From positions 434,001 through 498,000 of the forward strand of contig JBGORM010000002.1 in NCBI GenBank assembly GCA_041538185.1: DNA of 64,000 nucleotides, written 5' to 3'. Positions 46,847-58,290 of the stretch are shown here, in pieces. Each line of letters begins with the position of its first letter. Position 1 is the first letter of the stretch. Under the pieces are notes generated by a model, which was not told the origin of the DNA, made no database searches, and saw only the letters and a list, made by a program, of their open reading frames with translations. The translations under genes were made by a program, and so were the position numbers. Source of the stretch: Melioribacteraceae bacterium 4301-Me. GTDB taxonomy: Bacteria; Bacteroidota; Ignavibacteria; Ignavibacteriales; Melioribacteraceae.

Positions 46847-47437
46847 TTGACACAAAATAAGCAACTTGAATCTTTAACTGATGAGGAATTAATTAAAGAG
46901 TTTCAGGATAACGATACTATTGAGGCATATGAGATTTTGGTTAAACGCTATAAAGACCCGCTGATGAATTTTGTCTTTAGGTTTGTTGGTGACCGAGATG
47001 TCTGCACAGATATTGTACAAGATACAATGATAAAGTTTTATCTAAATAAAGATTCATACCGTTCTTTTGCAAAATTTTCAACGTGGATTTATACTATAGC
47101 CGGCAACCTTGCTAAAAATGAGTTGAAAAGAAGAAAACGCAGAACAATATTTTCTCTTAATAACGATGAAGAAGATAGGACAATACAAGTCGAAGATAAA
47201 ACTTTTTTTGCACCAGATAGGGTTGCCGATAGTCAAATTAAAGGAGAAATTATTCAAAGGGCTTTAATGAAAGTTAAACCTGTTTATAGAGAGGTAGTTA
47301 TATTGAGAGATATTCAAGGTCTTTCTTATGAGGAAATAGCCGAAATTAGTGGGTTATCTTTAGGTACTGTTAAATCAAGAATTAATAGGGGGAGAACACA
47401 TTTGCAAAAACTTTTGGAAAAAATATATAAAGAGTAA
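46847..47437 (+). CDS. ECF-type RNA polymerase sigma factor
   Basis: The 196-residue sigma-70 family protein has region 2 (YEILVKRYKDPLMNFVFRF, DIVQDTMIKFYLN, KFSTWIYTIAGNLAKNELKR) and region 4 (VILRDIQGLSYEEIAEISGL, SLGTVKSRINRGR). Region 3 is missing, as in ECF sigmas. It starts with TTG. The next gene, 5 bp away, has one membrane helix and may be its anti-sigma factor, the common ECF arrangement. Confidence 0.93.
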   Translation: MTQNKQLESLTDEELIKEFQDNDTIEAYEILVKRYKDPLMNFVFRFVGDRDVCTDIVQDTMIKFYLNKDSYRSFAKFSTWIYTIAGNLAKNELKRRKRRTIFSLNNDEEDRTIQVEDKTFFAPDRVADSQIKGEIIQRALMKVKPVYREVVILRDIQGLSYEEIAEISGLSLGTVKSRINRGRTHLQKLLEKIYKE

Positions 47438-47442
47438 CGCCT

Positions 47443-48144
47443 ATGGGAATTAAAAATTACAACGATAGTGAAGCAAAATACTCAAGTATAATTTCTCAAC
47501 TGAAAAGTTTGCCTCAAATAAAAGCTCCTGCAGATTTTGAACTTAAGCTGATGATTAAAATTCGTAACAACGAACTTGACTACCAAAAGTATAAAGACAG
47601 ACAATTTAGTTTAATTAAATTCTTTGCACCAACTGCTGCTATAATAATTGTATCGGCTGTTTTGTTCTTTGTTTTGATAACTCCTCAACCTGAGGCTGAA
47701 AATCCTTTAATGATAGAACCTAAGCTTATAGAAAATAATATTCAAAACAACAGCCAAGTAGCTTCTGTGGGTCAATCTAAAATTAAAGGAAATAACACTT
47801 ATACTAATAAAACAATACTGCCACCCCAAAGCTCTAAATGCCCTTTCGTAGTTAAACCGAATGACGTAGTGGTTTCTGTTGAAAAAAATAATGTTCCCCT
47901 TAATTCCGATAAAACTATAAATCTTGACGAATACATATCAGGACAAGCAAAGTCTGAAAAGACTATTACCGGTGGAAATCTTGTTAGCAGCGAAAATGAT
48001 AATTATGATTTTGGAGGTTTTTTTGTAAGGGAAGAACCTGACCCAAAAGTACTTCAAAAATATAGAGCAATGATTGACTCTATTAACTTAGCTAAAAAAG
48101 TAAATTCTTTGAGGAAAAAGGATAATAATTTAAAAGAACGATAA
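47443..48144 (+). CDS. Membrane protein, possible anti-sigma factor
   Basis: The 233-residue protein has a cytoplasmic N-terminus with the helix PADFELKLMIKIRNNELDYQ, one membrane helix (about 62-83, FFAPTAAIIIVSAVLFFVLI) and a long extracytoplasmic Asn/Ser/Lys-rich region. No zinc-binding anti-sigma motif (HxxxCxxC) is visible. Its place directly after an ECF sigma gene is the main argument for an anti-sigma role. Confidence 0.65.
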   Translation: MGIKNYNDSEAKYSSIISQLKSLPQIKAPADFELKLMIKIRNNELDYQKYKDRQFSLIKFFAPTAAIIIVSAVLFFVLITPQPEAENPLMIEPKLIENNIQNNSQVASVGQSKIKGNNTYTNKTILPPQSSKCPFVVKPNDVVVSVEKNNVPLNSDKTINLDEYISGQAKSEKTITGGNLVSSENDNYDFGGFFVREEPDPKVLQKYRAMIDSINLAKKVNSLRKKDNNLKER

Positions 48145-48145
48145 T

Positions 48146-48176
48146 TTTGTTTTTTGATTAATATCAGCTATATTTG
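48146..48176 (+). promoter_or_regulatory. Bacteroidota-type promoter for rpmE
   Basis: TTTG (48146-48149) and TATATTTG (48169-48176) are exactly 19 bases apart, a full match to the TTTG-N19-TAnnTTTG consensus. The predicted start is about 25 bases before the rpmE ATG, leaving a short leader that contains the ribosome site. Confidence 0.65.
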
Positions 48177-48207
48177 AACCCTAATTTGATAAAAAAAGTA
48201 GGAAATT

Positions 48208-48417
48208 ATGAAAAAAGGTATTCATCCCGCATACAAAACATGTGAAGTAACGTGTGTTTGTGGTAACCATTTTGTAACAAGGTCAACTGTAAGCAGCATT
48301 AAACTTGAAATTTGCTCAGAGTGCCACCCCTTTTTTACAGGCAAACAAAAAATAGTAGACTCAACCGGTAGAGTTGAGAGATTTAATAAAAGATACGGAT
48401 TAAAAACCCAATCTTAA
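48208..48417 (+). CDS. rpmE: 50S ribosomal protein L31 (zinc-binding form)
   Basis: The 69-residue protein has the L31 start [14 protein letters not shown] and [20 protein letters not shown]. Four cysteines (CEVTCVCG and CSEC) form the zinc-binding C+ type. Organisms that encode this form often hold a zinc-free paralogue elsewhere for zinc shortage; none is seen here. A strong terminator follows. Confidence 0.97.
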   Translation: MKKGIHPAYKTCEVTCVCGNHFVTRSTVSSIKLEICSECHPFFTGKQKIVDSTGRVERFNKRYGLKTQS

Positions 48418-48435
48418 AGAAAAAATTCCCTTTGG

Positions 48436-48461
48436 GGCTGCATTCCTATGCAGCCTTTTTT
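48436..48461 (+). terminator. Rho-independent terminator after rpmE
   Basis: GGCTGCAT-TCCT-ATGCAGCC makes a perfect 8-bp stem with a 4-base loop, followed by TTTTTTATTTT. It lies 19 bases after the rpmE stop. This is a textbook intrinsic terminator. Confidence 0.92.
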
Positions 48462-48554
48462 ATTTTAAACGAATCCTATTGTGAATTTCCTGTCAATGAT
48501 ATTTTTTTTACTTTGTATGGCAAATATTTTTTTGTTGGAATAAAATAGTTAAAT

Positions 48555-49919
48555 ATGGAAGCAGTAACCGAGCAAAAAAGCCTAAATCTATATCAAGGCG
48601 TAAGAGGAATTGCTATTAAACTCTTGAATAGGGTAGATAGAACAGATGCTTATCTTGACAAATTACTTGAAATAGAAATAAAAAATTCTGAATTGTGTGG
48701 CTCAGAAAAAGCACTGCTATTTGAAATTGTTCATGGTGTTGTTAGATGGTTGGGTAGAATAGATTGGATACTTAATGGTTTTTTTAAGGGGCAGTTTTCT
48801 AAATGCATACCAAACGTGAAAAATGCTTTACGAGTAGCTCTTTATCAAATTCTTTTTATCGATAAAATTAATGATATTGATGCAATTAACGATGCAGTTG
48901 AATTTGTAAGAAAGTTGCAAGGCCAAAAATCAGCTGAGTTAACCGGCATAATATTACGAAATATTTCCCGTAATAAAGAATCAATCCGTTATCCTAATCC
49001 AGAAGAAGATATTATTGCATATTTTAGTGCTTATTATTCTCACCCGTCTTGGCTTGTAAAAAGATGGATAAACAGATTTGGTAAGGAAGAAACAGAAAAA
49101 CTTTTAGTTTCCAATAACAATAAACCAACTATGACGTTATGTGTTAATACTATTAAGACTAACGATGAAGAGCTTAAAAGTCTGTTACAAAAAGTTGATT
49201 TAAAGTATAATGAAGGTAAATTCTCTAAAAATTTTTTTAAGTTGACCAATCTTACTAACATCACCGCTTGGGAATATTACGCTAAAGGATTTTTTACAAT
49301 TCAAGATGAAAGCAATATTTTACCTGTGCTTTTATTAAACCCTAAGCCGAATCAAAAGATATTAAATTTGTGTTCACCATCAGAATGTAAAACGGTAAAC
49401 ATAGCAAATATGATGAATAATGAAGGTGAAATTGTACTGTTAGATAAATTTGAAAGCAGAATGAAAATTCAAAAAAGAAATTTAGAAAGACTTGGCGTAA
49501 GCAATGTTAGAATGGTAATAGCAGACGTAGATAATTTTACAGAGTATGATTTCGATTCGGTTATTATTGATGCGCCCTCTACTGGATTTGGTACATTGGC
49601 AAAGAAACCTGACCTTAAATGGAAACAAGATTTAATTGATGTAAGAAAAATATCAAGTATTCAATATCGACTACTCGAAAAAGGTGCAAACTATTTAAAG
49701 AAAAATGGTACACTTGTTTATACGGTAAACTCATTTGAACCAGAAGAGACGCATGAAATTATTGAGAGATTTTTGACTAAGAACAAGAACTTTAAATTAA
49801 TCGATGCTTCTAATCTCCTTGAAAAAGAGTTAGTAGATTCACATGGCTTTATTCAAACTATGCCGCATTTACACTCAGTGGATGGCATATTTGCTGCTAA
49901 GATTATAAAAGAAAATTGA
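48555..49919 (+). CDS. RsmB-like rRNA methyltransferase homologue with degenerate active site
   Basis: The 454-residue protein has an N-terminal NusB-like domain (AIKLLNRVDRTDAYLDKLLE, FEIVHGVVRWLGRIDWIL) and a C-terminal Rossmann methyltransferase domain in the RsmB layout. RsmB makes m5C967 in 16S rRNA using two conserved cysteines. Here both are gone: motif IV reads IIDAPSTGFGTL (normally DAPCSG), and motif VI reads LVYTVNSFEPEET (normally YSTCS). The SAM loop reads NLCSPSECKT instead of DxCAAPGGKT. The fold is kept and the frame is open, so this is probably a divergent paralogue without m5C activity, perhaps a structural or RNA-binding protein. RodZ-like gene follows with overlap. Confidence 0.85.
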   Translation: MEAVTEQKSLNLYQGVRGIAIKLLNRVDRTDAYLDKLLEIEIKNSELCGSEKALLFEIVHGVVRWLGRIDWILNGFFKGQFSKCIPNVKNALRVALYQILFIDKINDIDAINDAVEFVRKLQGQKSAELTGIILRNISRNKESIRYPNPEEDIIAYFSAYYSHPSWLVKRWINRFGKEETEKLLVSNNNKPTMTLCVNTIKTNDEELKSLLQKVDLKYNEGKFSKNFFKLTNLTNITAWEYYAKGFFTIQDESNILPVLLLNPKPNQKILNLCSPSECKTVNIANMMNNEGEIVLLDKFESRMKIQKRNLERLGVSNVRMVIADVDNFTEYDFDSVIIDAPSTGFGTLAKKPDLKWKQDLIDVRKISSIQYRLLEKGANYLKKNGTLVYTVNSFEPEETHEIIERFLTKNKNFKLIDASNLLEKELVDSHGFIQTMPHLHSVDGIFAAKIIKEN

Positions 49920-49927
49920 ATATAAAA

Positions 49928-50779
49928 ATGTTATCAGAACTATTAGATAATTTTGCAAAAGAACTAAAAGCAATTAGAGAAGAAAAAAAGATATCACTTC
50001 AGCAAATATCCATCAAAACAAAAATAGATCCAAAATTTCTTGAAGCTATAGAAGAAGCTAACTTTGATATACTGCCTCAAGTATATATGCGGGCATTTAT
50101 TAAAGAGTATGCTGAAGTATTAGAACTTAACCCAAATGAGGTAATTGCTAAGTATGATAAAGCTATGAGCGGGTCTATTAGTAAATTCTCAACTGAAGAA
50201 AATAATGAACATGAAAAAACCAAAGGTGATATTGCTATTAAAGATATTTTTCATGGAACTGATTTTTTGTTAAAAATAAAAGAAAAGTTTGCGGTTAATA
50301 TTAATTTAGTTAAGAGAGCACTCCATACAAAAAAAAACTTGCCTTATTTTTTAACAGGTCTGGTTGTAATTTTATTTTTTGTGATATACTTTTTTTCTAA
50401 TCATGGTTCAAATAAAATTACAGAAGAAAAGCCATACGACCAGCTACTCAAAGAACAGGCGAACATCGAAAGCGCTGCTAATGCTAATATTCAGAATTCT
50501 TCTAAGTCACCATTAGACAGCTTGTCTTTGTTTATTAAAACTAAAGATTCTGTTTGGATAAAAATTACTGCCGATACAACTACACGCGAATATCTACTTC
50601 CACCTAATAATTCGATTAAAATTAAAGCACTTAGAAAATATAGGCTGGTAGTTGGCAATGCTGGCGGGGTAGATATTCAACTCAATGGTGAACAACTCCA
50701 ATCGTTAGGTAAACCTGGTGAGGTTAAAACAGTAACTATTGACAGACAAGGTCTCAAATTTTTACCTAATAATTTGTAA
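49928..50779 (+). CDS. RodZ-like helix-turn-helix membrane protein
   Basis: The 283-residue protein has an N-terminal HTH (AIREEKKISLQQISIKTKID, LEAIEEANFDILPQVYMRAF), a cytoplasmic linker, one membrane helix (about 139-159) and a C-terminal DUF4115-type domain (SLFIKTKDSVWIKITADTTT, INRGEQLQSLGKPGEVK-like). This is the RodZ layout, which links MreB to the cell wall. The frame can begin at TTG 49916 overlapping the RsmB-like stop; the ATG 49928 is simpler. No mreB is in the window, so a cell-shape role is an inference. Confidence 0.82.
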   Translation: MLSELLDNFAKELKAIREEKKISLQQISIKTKIDPKFLEAIEEANFDILPQVYMRAFIKEYAEVLELNPNEVIAKYDKAMSGSISKFSTEENNEHEKTKGDIAIKDIFHGTDFLLKIKEKFAVNINLVKRALHTKKNLPYFLTGLVVILFFVIYFFSNHGSNKITEEKPYDQLLKEQANIESAANANIQNSSKSPLDSLSLFIKTKDSVWIKITADTTTREYLLPPNNSIKIKALRKYRLVVGNAGGVDIQLNGEQLQSLGKPGEVKTVTIDRQGLKFLPNNL

Positions 50780-52807
<2,028 letters not shown>

Positions 52808-52808
52808 A

Positions 52809-53336
52809 ATGCTAAATAAAATTAAGACTAAGCTTGCATATTTTTTAATAAAAAAAAAGTATTTATTAAAGACCGGCCCAATTTATTTTAATAATATTGT
52901 TTCAACTGCAAAAGATATTTTTATTGTTTTGCCTAAAAATGATAATGACTTTTACCATTCCTTATTCATTCTTAGATATTATCTGTTGCATAAAAAACGA
53001 GTAACAATTTTTCTGGCAGCTCACCGTTATAATTTGATACCTGAAAAAGAAAAATATAAATATATATCTTATCTGCCTGTGGAAATGAATAAATTTTATT
53101 TGCCAGGGAAAAAATTAATTGAAAGATTAAAAGTGGACAAATATGATGTTTTAATTGACTTAAATAGAGATGAAGATGTTTTTTTAACAGCTGTCTCTTG
53201 TATAGTTGCTGCAAAACTAAAAATAGGATTTATGAAAAAAGATGCCGACTTTTATTATAATCTGATATTGACCAATCAAGAATTAGAGGCTGAGGTTTGT
53301 TACAAAAAAATGTTAAATTCTTTACAAATGTTTTGA
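52809..53336 (+). CDS. Hypothetical protein, glycosyltransferase-9-like fold
   Basis: The 175-residue protein starts one base after ligA. Its middle (FIVLPKNDNDFYHSLFILRY, KYDVLIDLNRDEDVFLTAVS, IVAAKLKIGFMKKDADFYYN) resembles the first half of heptosyltransferase-like proteins and small uncharacterised Bacteroidota proteins of the DUF6913 kind. The second Rossmann half and catalytic residues of a GT9 enzyme are not present. I do not assign a function. Confidence 0.65.
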   Translation: MLNKIKTKLAYFLIKKKYLLKTGPIYFNNIVSTAKDIFIVLPKNDNDFYHSLFILRYYLLHKKRVTIFLAAHRYNLIPEKEKYKYISYLPVEMNKFYLPGKKLIERLKVDKYDVLIDLNRDEDVFLTAVSCIVAAKLKIGFMKKDADFYYNLILTNQELEAEVCYKKMLNSLQMF

Positions 53337-53346
53337 TATTATTATA

Positions 53347-53377
53347 TTTGCAAAAATAAGCCTAATTCTTAGATTTG
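53347..53377 (+). promoter_or_regulatory. Bacteroidota-type promoter for the STAS gene
   Basis: TTTG (53347-53350) and TAGATTTG (53370-53377) are exactly 19 bases apart, matching the TTTG-N19-TAnnTTTG consensus. The predicted start is near 53384, about 25 bases before the ATG. A second TATATTTG-like box lies just upstream and overlaps the -33 box. Confidence 0.65.
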
Positions 53378-53407
53378 TAATAGAATTAAATAAAATAAGG
53401 GAATTAA

Positions 53408-53767
53408 ATGAGTGAAAGCATTAATTATGAGATAAAAAAGACAGGTGATATAACTGTTTTTAAATTGAATGAAAAAAAATTTGATTCATCTATAGCCGGT
53501 TTTGTTAAAGGAGAATTGACAATTTTGCTTCACACAGAAGATGTAAAAAAATTAGTCTTTGACCTATCGGAAGTTGACTATTGCGATAGTTCTGGTTTAA
53601 GTGCTATTTTATTAGCCTTCAGAATTTTACAATCCAATGATGGCCATATTAGACTTGCATCACCCACAAAAAATGTAAAAACTCTCATTGAAATTTCTCA
53701 ATTAGATAGGGTTTTGCCTATACGCACTAATGTAAATGAAGCAGTTGAGGAACTTAAATCAATATAA
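53408..53767 (+). CDS. STAS-domain anti-sigma factor antagonist-like protein
   Basis: The 119-residue protein is one STAS domain: VFKLNEKKFDSSIAGFVKGEL, KLVFDLSEVDYCDSSGLSAI and a C-terminal ISQLDRVLPI. The serine of DSSG matches the site phosphorylated by anti-sigma kinases in SpoIIAA-like proteins. No kinase or phosphatase is beside it, so the partner is unknown. It has its own promoter, listed separately. Confidence 0.88.
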   Translation: MSESINYEIKKTGDITVFKLNEKKFDSSIAGFVKGELTILLHTEDVKKLVFDLSEVDYCDSSGLSAILLAFRILQSNDGHIRLASPTKNVKTLIEISQLDRVLPIRTNVNEAVEELKSI

Positions 53768-53848
53768 ACCAATTTTTTAAATAAAACCTTATATTGCCTA
53801 CTAAAGTTATAACTTTTTCCATGCAGTAAATAAAATAAAATCATCTCT

Positions 53849-56050
53849 ATGGTTGAAAATAAAAAACCTAAATTGAAGTCGAGCTTAAGTATAAAATTAC
53901 TTATTCTTTTTTTACTTGTTAGCTTAATTGTTCTTATGTTTCCAATGGGGGAGTCTATTGAATCCGATGTAAGTGTTGGTTCAATTTGGATTCATGACGA
54001 CCTTATTGCATCTAAGACCTTTGAAATATTAAAGGACCCTGAGACTTACAATAAGGAAAGACAAGAAGCTGCCTCTAAGGTTTATCAAATATTTGTCTTA
54101 CATAAAGATGCACTGGATACTACATTGGACTCAGTCAAAAATTTTAACAAAGTCTTAATAAGAAAGCTTGATGAAAGTATAAAACTTAAGAATAATGACG
54201 AGGCTAATTCTACCTTCTTAAGTAAAGACTCGTTTTTATATTTCTTGCAGCTAAGAAAAAAAGAAAATCTTTTCGTTACAAAAGGGAAGATGTCTTTTAA
54301 CGAGGTTATTGGCTTTATAGAAGACATAATAAAAAAAGTTTATCAACGCGGTTATATTGACCAAACATACAATCAAATAAAAAAAGATAGTATTGCTTTA
54401 AGAGATGGTAAATTTGAAAGAGTTGTTCCCAAACGGGTTTATCTTGATAGTAATTCTTTAAGGGATTTTATAGACCTTTACATAAGAAATTATTTTGGTA
54501 ACAATGAGAAAGTGGTAAATGCAATAACTGAATATCTAGATAACTTTCTAAAACCCAATGTTATTTACGATTCTAAATTAACCGACTTGGCAGTTCGTAG
54601 TGCTATGGATAAAGTATCTAAGAACATTGGGATTGTAAATCAGAACGAACGCATAGTAGCAAAGCACGATAGAATAACGCCAGAAATAAAACAAAAGATT
54701 GATTCTTACCGTGTAGCTAAGGGAGAAGAAATAGGTTTTTGGGGAAGATTTGCACAAAGTATAGGCAAATATTTTCATATTCTAATCATATTAAGTCTCT
54801 ATATTATATACATATATTTATTCCGTAAGAAAATTTTCTTGGATAATTTTAAGCTGTTATTAATCTCAATGATTATTTTATTTATAAGTTTTTTGACGTA
54901 TATCATTTTACAGTTAAATGTGAAAGCACCGGTTGAATTTTTTGTACTTGTTCCTGTAGCCTCAATGCTTTTGACGATAATTTTTGATTCAAGAGTAGGA
55001 TTTTATGGTACGATAGTAGTTGCCCTTGTGTGTGGTGGTCTGCGAGGCAACGATTATGTCTTTTCAGTTATGAATATATTTGCTGGAGCCCTCGCTGCTT
55101 ATACTGTAAGAGATATAAAAAATAGAACACAAATATTTAGGTCATTTTCTTTTATACTAATTGGCTATGTTATTGGAATAATTTCATTTGGACTGGAGAG
55201 ATTTGATTCGATTCAAAATATGCTTGTAAGCTCTGCTTTTGCTACTGCTAGCGCATTGCTGAGCCCGGTTTTTACTTATGGGTTTATTATTTTTATTGAA
55301 AAATTTTTTGGTATTACTACAGATCTAACTCTTTTGGAGCTTACTGATCTTAATAGTCCATTATTAAGAGAACTTGCTCGGTCAGCCCCAGGTACGTTTA
55401 CGCACTCTATGACAATGGGAACTCTTGTTGAAAGTGCAGCCGAAGCAATTGGTGCAAATCCTACTTTGGCAAGGGTTGGAGCTTATTACCACGATATTGG
55501 CAAAATATTAAATCCATCTGGTTTTGTAGAAAATCAGTTAGATAATAAAAATATTCATGACAATTTATCCCCTGAAGAAAGTGTACAGATTATTTTAGAA
55601 CATGTTGAAAAAGGTGTCACGTTAGCTAAACAGTATAACTTACCTCAAGAAATTATAGATTTTATCCCAATGCATCATGGTACAATTGTTATTTCTTTCT
55701 TTTATGAAAAAGCAAAAAAATTATATGGTGAAAATAATGTCGATGTTAATTATTACAGCTATAAAGGTCCAAAACCAAATACAAAGGAGACAGCTCTTGT
55801 AATGCTTGCCGATGCTTGTGAGTCCACTGTGAGGTCTATGAACGATGCCGACTCTCAAAAAGTTGAAAATGTTATTAATAATATAATAAATAATAGACTT
55901 AACGAAGGACAACTAGACGATTCACCGCTTACTTTTAGGGATATTAAAAAAATTAAGGAGTCATTTCTAAGTATTTTAATTGGACAACATCATAAAAGAA
56001 TTAGATACCCAAATCAAGCAGAGATTGAAAATAAAAATGACTCTACATGA
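53849..56050 (+). CDS. 7TM-HD phosphohydrolase (PgpH family)
   Basis: The 733-residue protein has an N-terminal anchor, an extracytoplasmic 7TMR-HDED domain with DLAVRSAMDKVSKNIGIVN, a seven-helix membrane region (about 310-480) and a C-terminal HD phosphodiesterase domain. HD motifs are HSMTMGTLVESA, YYHDIGKILNP (about 545-555), PMHHGT and LADACESTVR. PgpH-type enzymes hydrolyse c-di-AMP; no diadenylate cyclase is in the window. Xer recombinase follows 22 bp later. Confidence 0.9.
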   Translation: MVENKKPKLKSSLSIKLLILFLLVSLIVLMFPMGESIESDVSVGSIWIHDDLIASKTFEILKDPETYNKERQEAASKVYQIFVLHKDALDTTLDSVKNFNKVLIRKLDESIKLKNNDEANSTFLSKDSFLYFLQLRKKENLFVTKGKMSFNEVIGFIEDIIKKVYQRGYIDQTYNQIKKDSIALRDGKFERVVPKRVYLDSNSLRDFIDLYIRNYFGNNEKVVNAITEYLDNFLKPNVIYDSKLTDLAVRSAMDKVSKNIGIVNQNERIVAKHDRITPEIKQKIDSYRVAKGEEIGFWGRFAQSIGKYFHILIILSLYIIYIYLFRKKIFLDNFKLLLISMIILFISFLTYIILQLNVKAPVEFFVLVPVASMLLTIIFDSRVGFYGTIVVALVCGGLRGNDYVFSVMNIFAGALAAYTVRDIKNRTQIFRSFSFILIGYVIGIISFGLERFDSIQNMLVSSAFATASALLSPVFTYGFIIFIEKFFGITTDLTLLELTDLNSPLLRELARSAPGTFTHSMTMGTLVESAAEAIGANPTLARVGAYYHDIGKILNPSGFVENQLDNKNIHDNLSPEESVQIILEHVEKGVTLAKQYNLPQEIIDFIPMHHGTIVISFFYEKAKKLYGENNVDVNYYSYKGPKPNTKETALVMLADACESTVRSMNDADSQKVENVINNIINNRLNEGQLDDSPLTFRDIKKIKESFLSILIGQHHKRIRYPNQAEIENKNDST

Positions 56051-56072
56051 AAATACAATGAGAATCTAACTG

Positions 56073-56963
56073 ATGGAACAATTCATTAATGAGTACCTTA
56101 CTTTAATAAGAATTGAAAAAAATCTTTCCGATAATACTGTTAATTCCTATTCATCTGATATAAAAAAATTTTTGAGTTTTGCAGAGAAAAACAATATAAC
56201 CGATTTGAACGATATCGATTCCAACTTGATTGCACAATATTTTCATTTACAGCGTGAACGTGGTATTAGCGGCTCATCTATGGCACGCTATCTTTCATCA
56301 CTTAAAGGTTTTTTTAAGTATTTGTTTAAAAGCAAATATATAAAAAAAAACCCAACTGAAAGCTTAAACTCTTCTACTAAATCAAGAAAGCTGCCATTAG
56401 TTTTGACTTTTCCTGAAATAGAAAAAATCTTGAATGCACCAGAAGTAAATAATAAACTTGGCTTGCGTGATAAAGCTATACTTGAACTATTATACTCTTG
56501 TGGATTGCGAGTTTCAGAACTTATCAACATAAAAATTACTGATTTATTTTTTAATGAAGATGTTATAAGAGTGTTTGGAAAAGGATCTAAACAAAGAATC
56601 GTCCCTATTGGTAGAAGTGCTGTTGAATGGATTAAAAAATATCTCGTTGAATCGAGACCTTTAATTGAAAAAAAAAATCATAGTAAAAATTATTTGTTTC
56701 TCAACAGCAAAGGCTCGAAACTAACACGTATGGCAATTTGGAAAATTGTTGCCAAGTATGCTCAACTGGCTGGCTTAGAGAAAAAGGTTCACCCTCATAT
56801 CTTTCGACACAGTTTTGCAACTCATTTATTGGAGGGTGGTGCTGACTTAAGAGCAGTGCAAGAAATGCTTGGTCATGTAGATATTTCAACTACTCAAATA
56901 TACACCAATGTTGACAGAAACTATGTAAAGCAAGTTCATAAGGAACATCATCCAAGAGGCTAG
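56073..56963 (+). CDS. Tyrosine recombinase XerC/XerD
   Basis: The 296-residue integrase-family recombinase has all active-site residues: R146 (CGLRVSEL), K170 (FGKGSKQ), H242 and R245 (HIFRHSFATHLL), H268 (LGHVDISTTQ) and the nucleophile Y277 (IYTNVD). The N-terminal SAM-like domain is standard. It resolves chromosome dimers at dif together with FtsK. XerC and XerD are hard to tell apart from sequence; it looks more like XerD. No dif site was located. Confidence 0.93.
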   Translation: MEQFINEYLTLIRIEKNLSDNTVNSYSSDIKKFLSFAEKNNITDLNDIDSNLIAQYFHLQRERGISGSSMARYLSSLKGFFKYLFKSKYIKKNPTESLNSSTKSRKLPLVLTFPEIEKILNAPEVNNKLGLRDKAILELLYSCGLRVSELINIKITDLFFNEDVIRVFGKGSKQRIVPIGRSAVEWIKKYLVESRPLIEKKNHSKNYLFLNSKGSKLTRMAIWKIVAKYAQLAGLEKKVHPHIFRHSFATHLLEGGADLRAVQEMLGHVDISTTQIYTNVDRNYVKQVHKEHHPRG

Positions 56964-57017
56964 TTTTTTATGAATATGAAATATTCTTCTTCAAATCATA
57001 ATTATTATCTTTGAGTG

Positions 57018-58283
57018 ATGAATAGTAAAGGATATATCTTATTGCTTGTATTAATCGCTGTTTTAACCTTTTCTTGTAGAAAAGAAAGTAAATCTTCTTA
57101 TGAAAAATCCCAATTGAGCAGTGATACATTAAGAAAAACATTTTTTTATTCAATATTATTGACTTCTGATTTCAACAAAAAAGCTGCCGATTCTGTTGTT
57201 TATAATCTGAAAAATAAGCTTGAAGACACACTCATTATAAAAAAACAATCTGACAACAAATACGCTGTTTTTATTGGAAATTTTAATGATAATTATTCTG
57301 CTGGTAAACATGCTTATGAACTATTTGAAGATTCCCTAATTTCAGATTATAAAATTGTTAAAAATGATTCTGTAATATTCGACCTGTATTCTAATATCCC
57401 TTTTGTTGCAAATTTTGAAAATAGACCGTCTGTTTATAATTATAGTTTGTTAAGTAACAAGTATTACTTAGTCTGGAGCAAGTGGGGAAGAAAAGTTATA
57501 AATCTTAATATGACGAAAAACTTTGAACTGTGTTTTATTTCTACTGCAATGGGAATGGGCTGGCAAGGCGGTTTCCCATATATTCTTGATGCAAGAATTT
57601 TTATTTATCGGAGGCTGACAGGCGATATTAAAGAAATTGATTTTCTCGGACAAGGGCTGCAATTGTACACTTATTGGGAAACGCCAGATACTTTTAAGGT
57701 TAATTTTACAGTTTTAGATTCAATTCATACCAATATCCTAATTCAAAAAATAATTGCTTTTAATGACAGCGGGAAAAAGCTTTATCAAATAGAAAGAAAA
57801 TATAATTTATTGAAAGATGGATTTCCTTATCCCCCGCAAATTGTACCTAACTTAATCTCGCCTAATTCAAGGTATAATCTTAATTATGAGCAGACAAATT
57901 CAAAGAATACATTTTATTTGTACGATGTGCAGTTAAATTTACGCTACGAAATAATAAAATCTAAGTATAACCTTTTTAATTCTGATTGGACTGAAAATGG
58001 AAATTATTTATTTATTATGCTACAAGATAAAAGGTCAAGAGGTAATAACAATGGCATTAAAAGGGCATTAGAATTTATTATTTATAACGTAGTTGAGAAG
58101 AAAATTGTGCGTTACTTTAAAGGCTACAAATATAAAAACTACTTGATAAATGGTAACTTGGTTTTATTTGATCAAAGAAACGAACATGAATCGAAAATTG
58201 TTGTCTATAATTTTGTAAAAGACCATTTGATAAATGAAATTAAATTGAAAAGTGGTGTTGGGCTAAATAATATTCTATTTTAG
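57018..58283 (+). CDS. Lipoprotein with SPOR-like and propeller-like regions
   Basis: The 421-residue protein has a lipobox signal (LLVLIAVLTFSCRKESKSS). After it comes a SPOR-like segment (FFYSILLTSDFNKKAADSVV, YAVFIGNFNDNYSAGKHAYE) of about 75 residues, and then a C-terminal half with repeated beta strands (KYNLFNSDWTENGNYLFIML) that may form a propeller. I do not recognise a family. GTG at 57015 is just upstream of the ATG at 57018, which I prefer. The ABC exporter gene follows 7 bp later. Confidence 0.6.
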   Translation: MNSKGYILLLVLIAVLTFSCRKESKSSYEKSQLSSDTLRKTFFYSILLTSDFNKKAADSVVYNLKNKLEDTLIIKKQSDNKYAVFIGNFNDNYSAGKHAYELFEDSLISDYKIVKNDSVIFDLYSNIPFVANFENRPSVYNYSLLSNKYYLVWSKWGRKVINLNMTKNFELCFISTAMGMGWQGGFPYILDARIFIYRRLTGDIKEIDFLGQGLQLYTYWETPDTFKVNFTVLDSIHTNILIQKIIAFNDSGKKLYQIERKYNLLKDGFPYPPQIVPNLISPNSRYNLNYEQTNSKNTFYLYDVQLNLRYEIIKSKYNLFNSDWTENGNYLFIMLQDKRSRGNNNGIKRALEFIIYNVVEKKIVRYFKGYKYKNYLINGNLVLFDQRNEHESKIVVYNFVKDHLINEIKLKSGVGLNNILF

Positions 58284-58290
58284 TGAAAAA

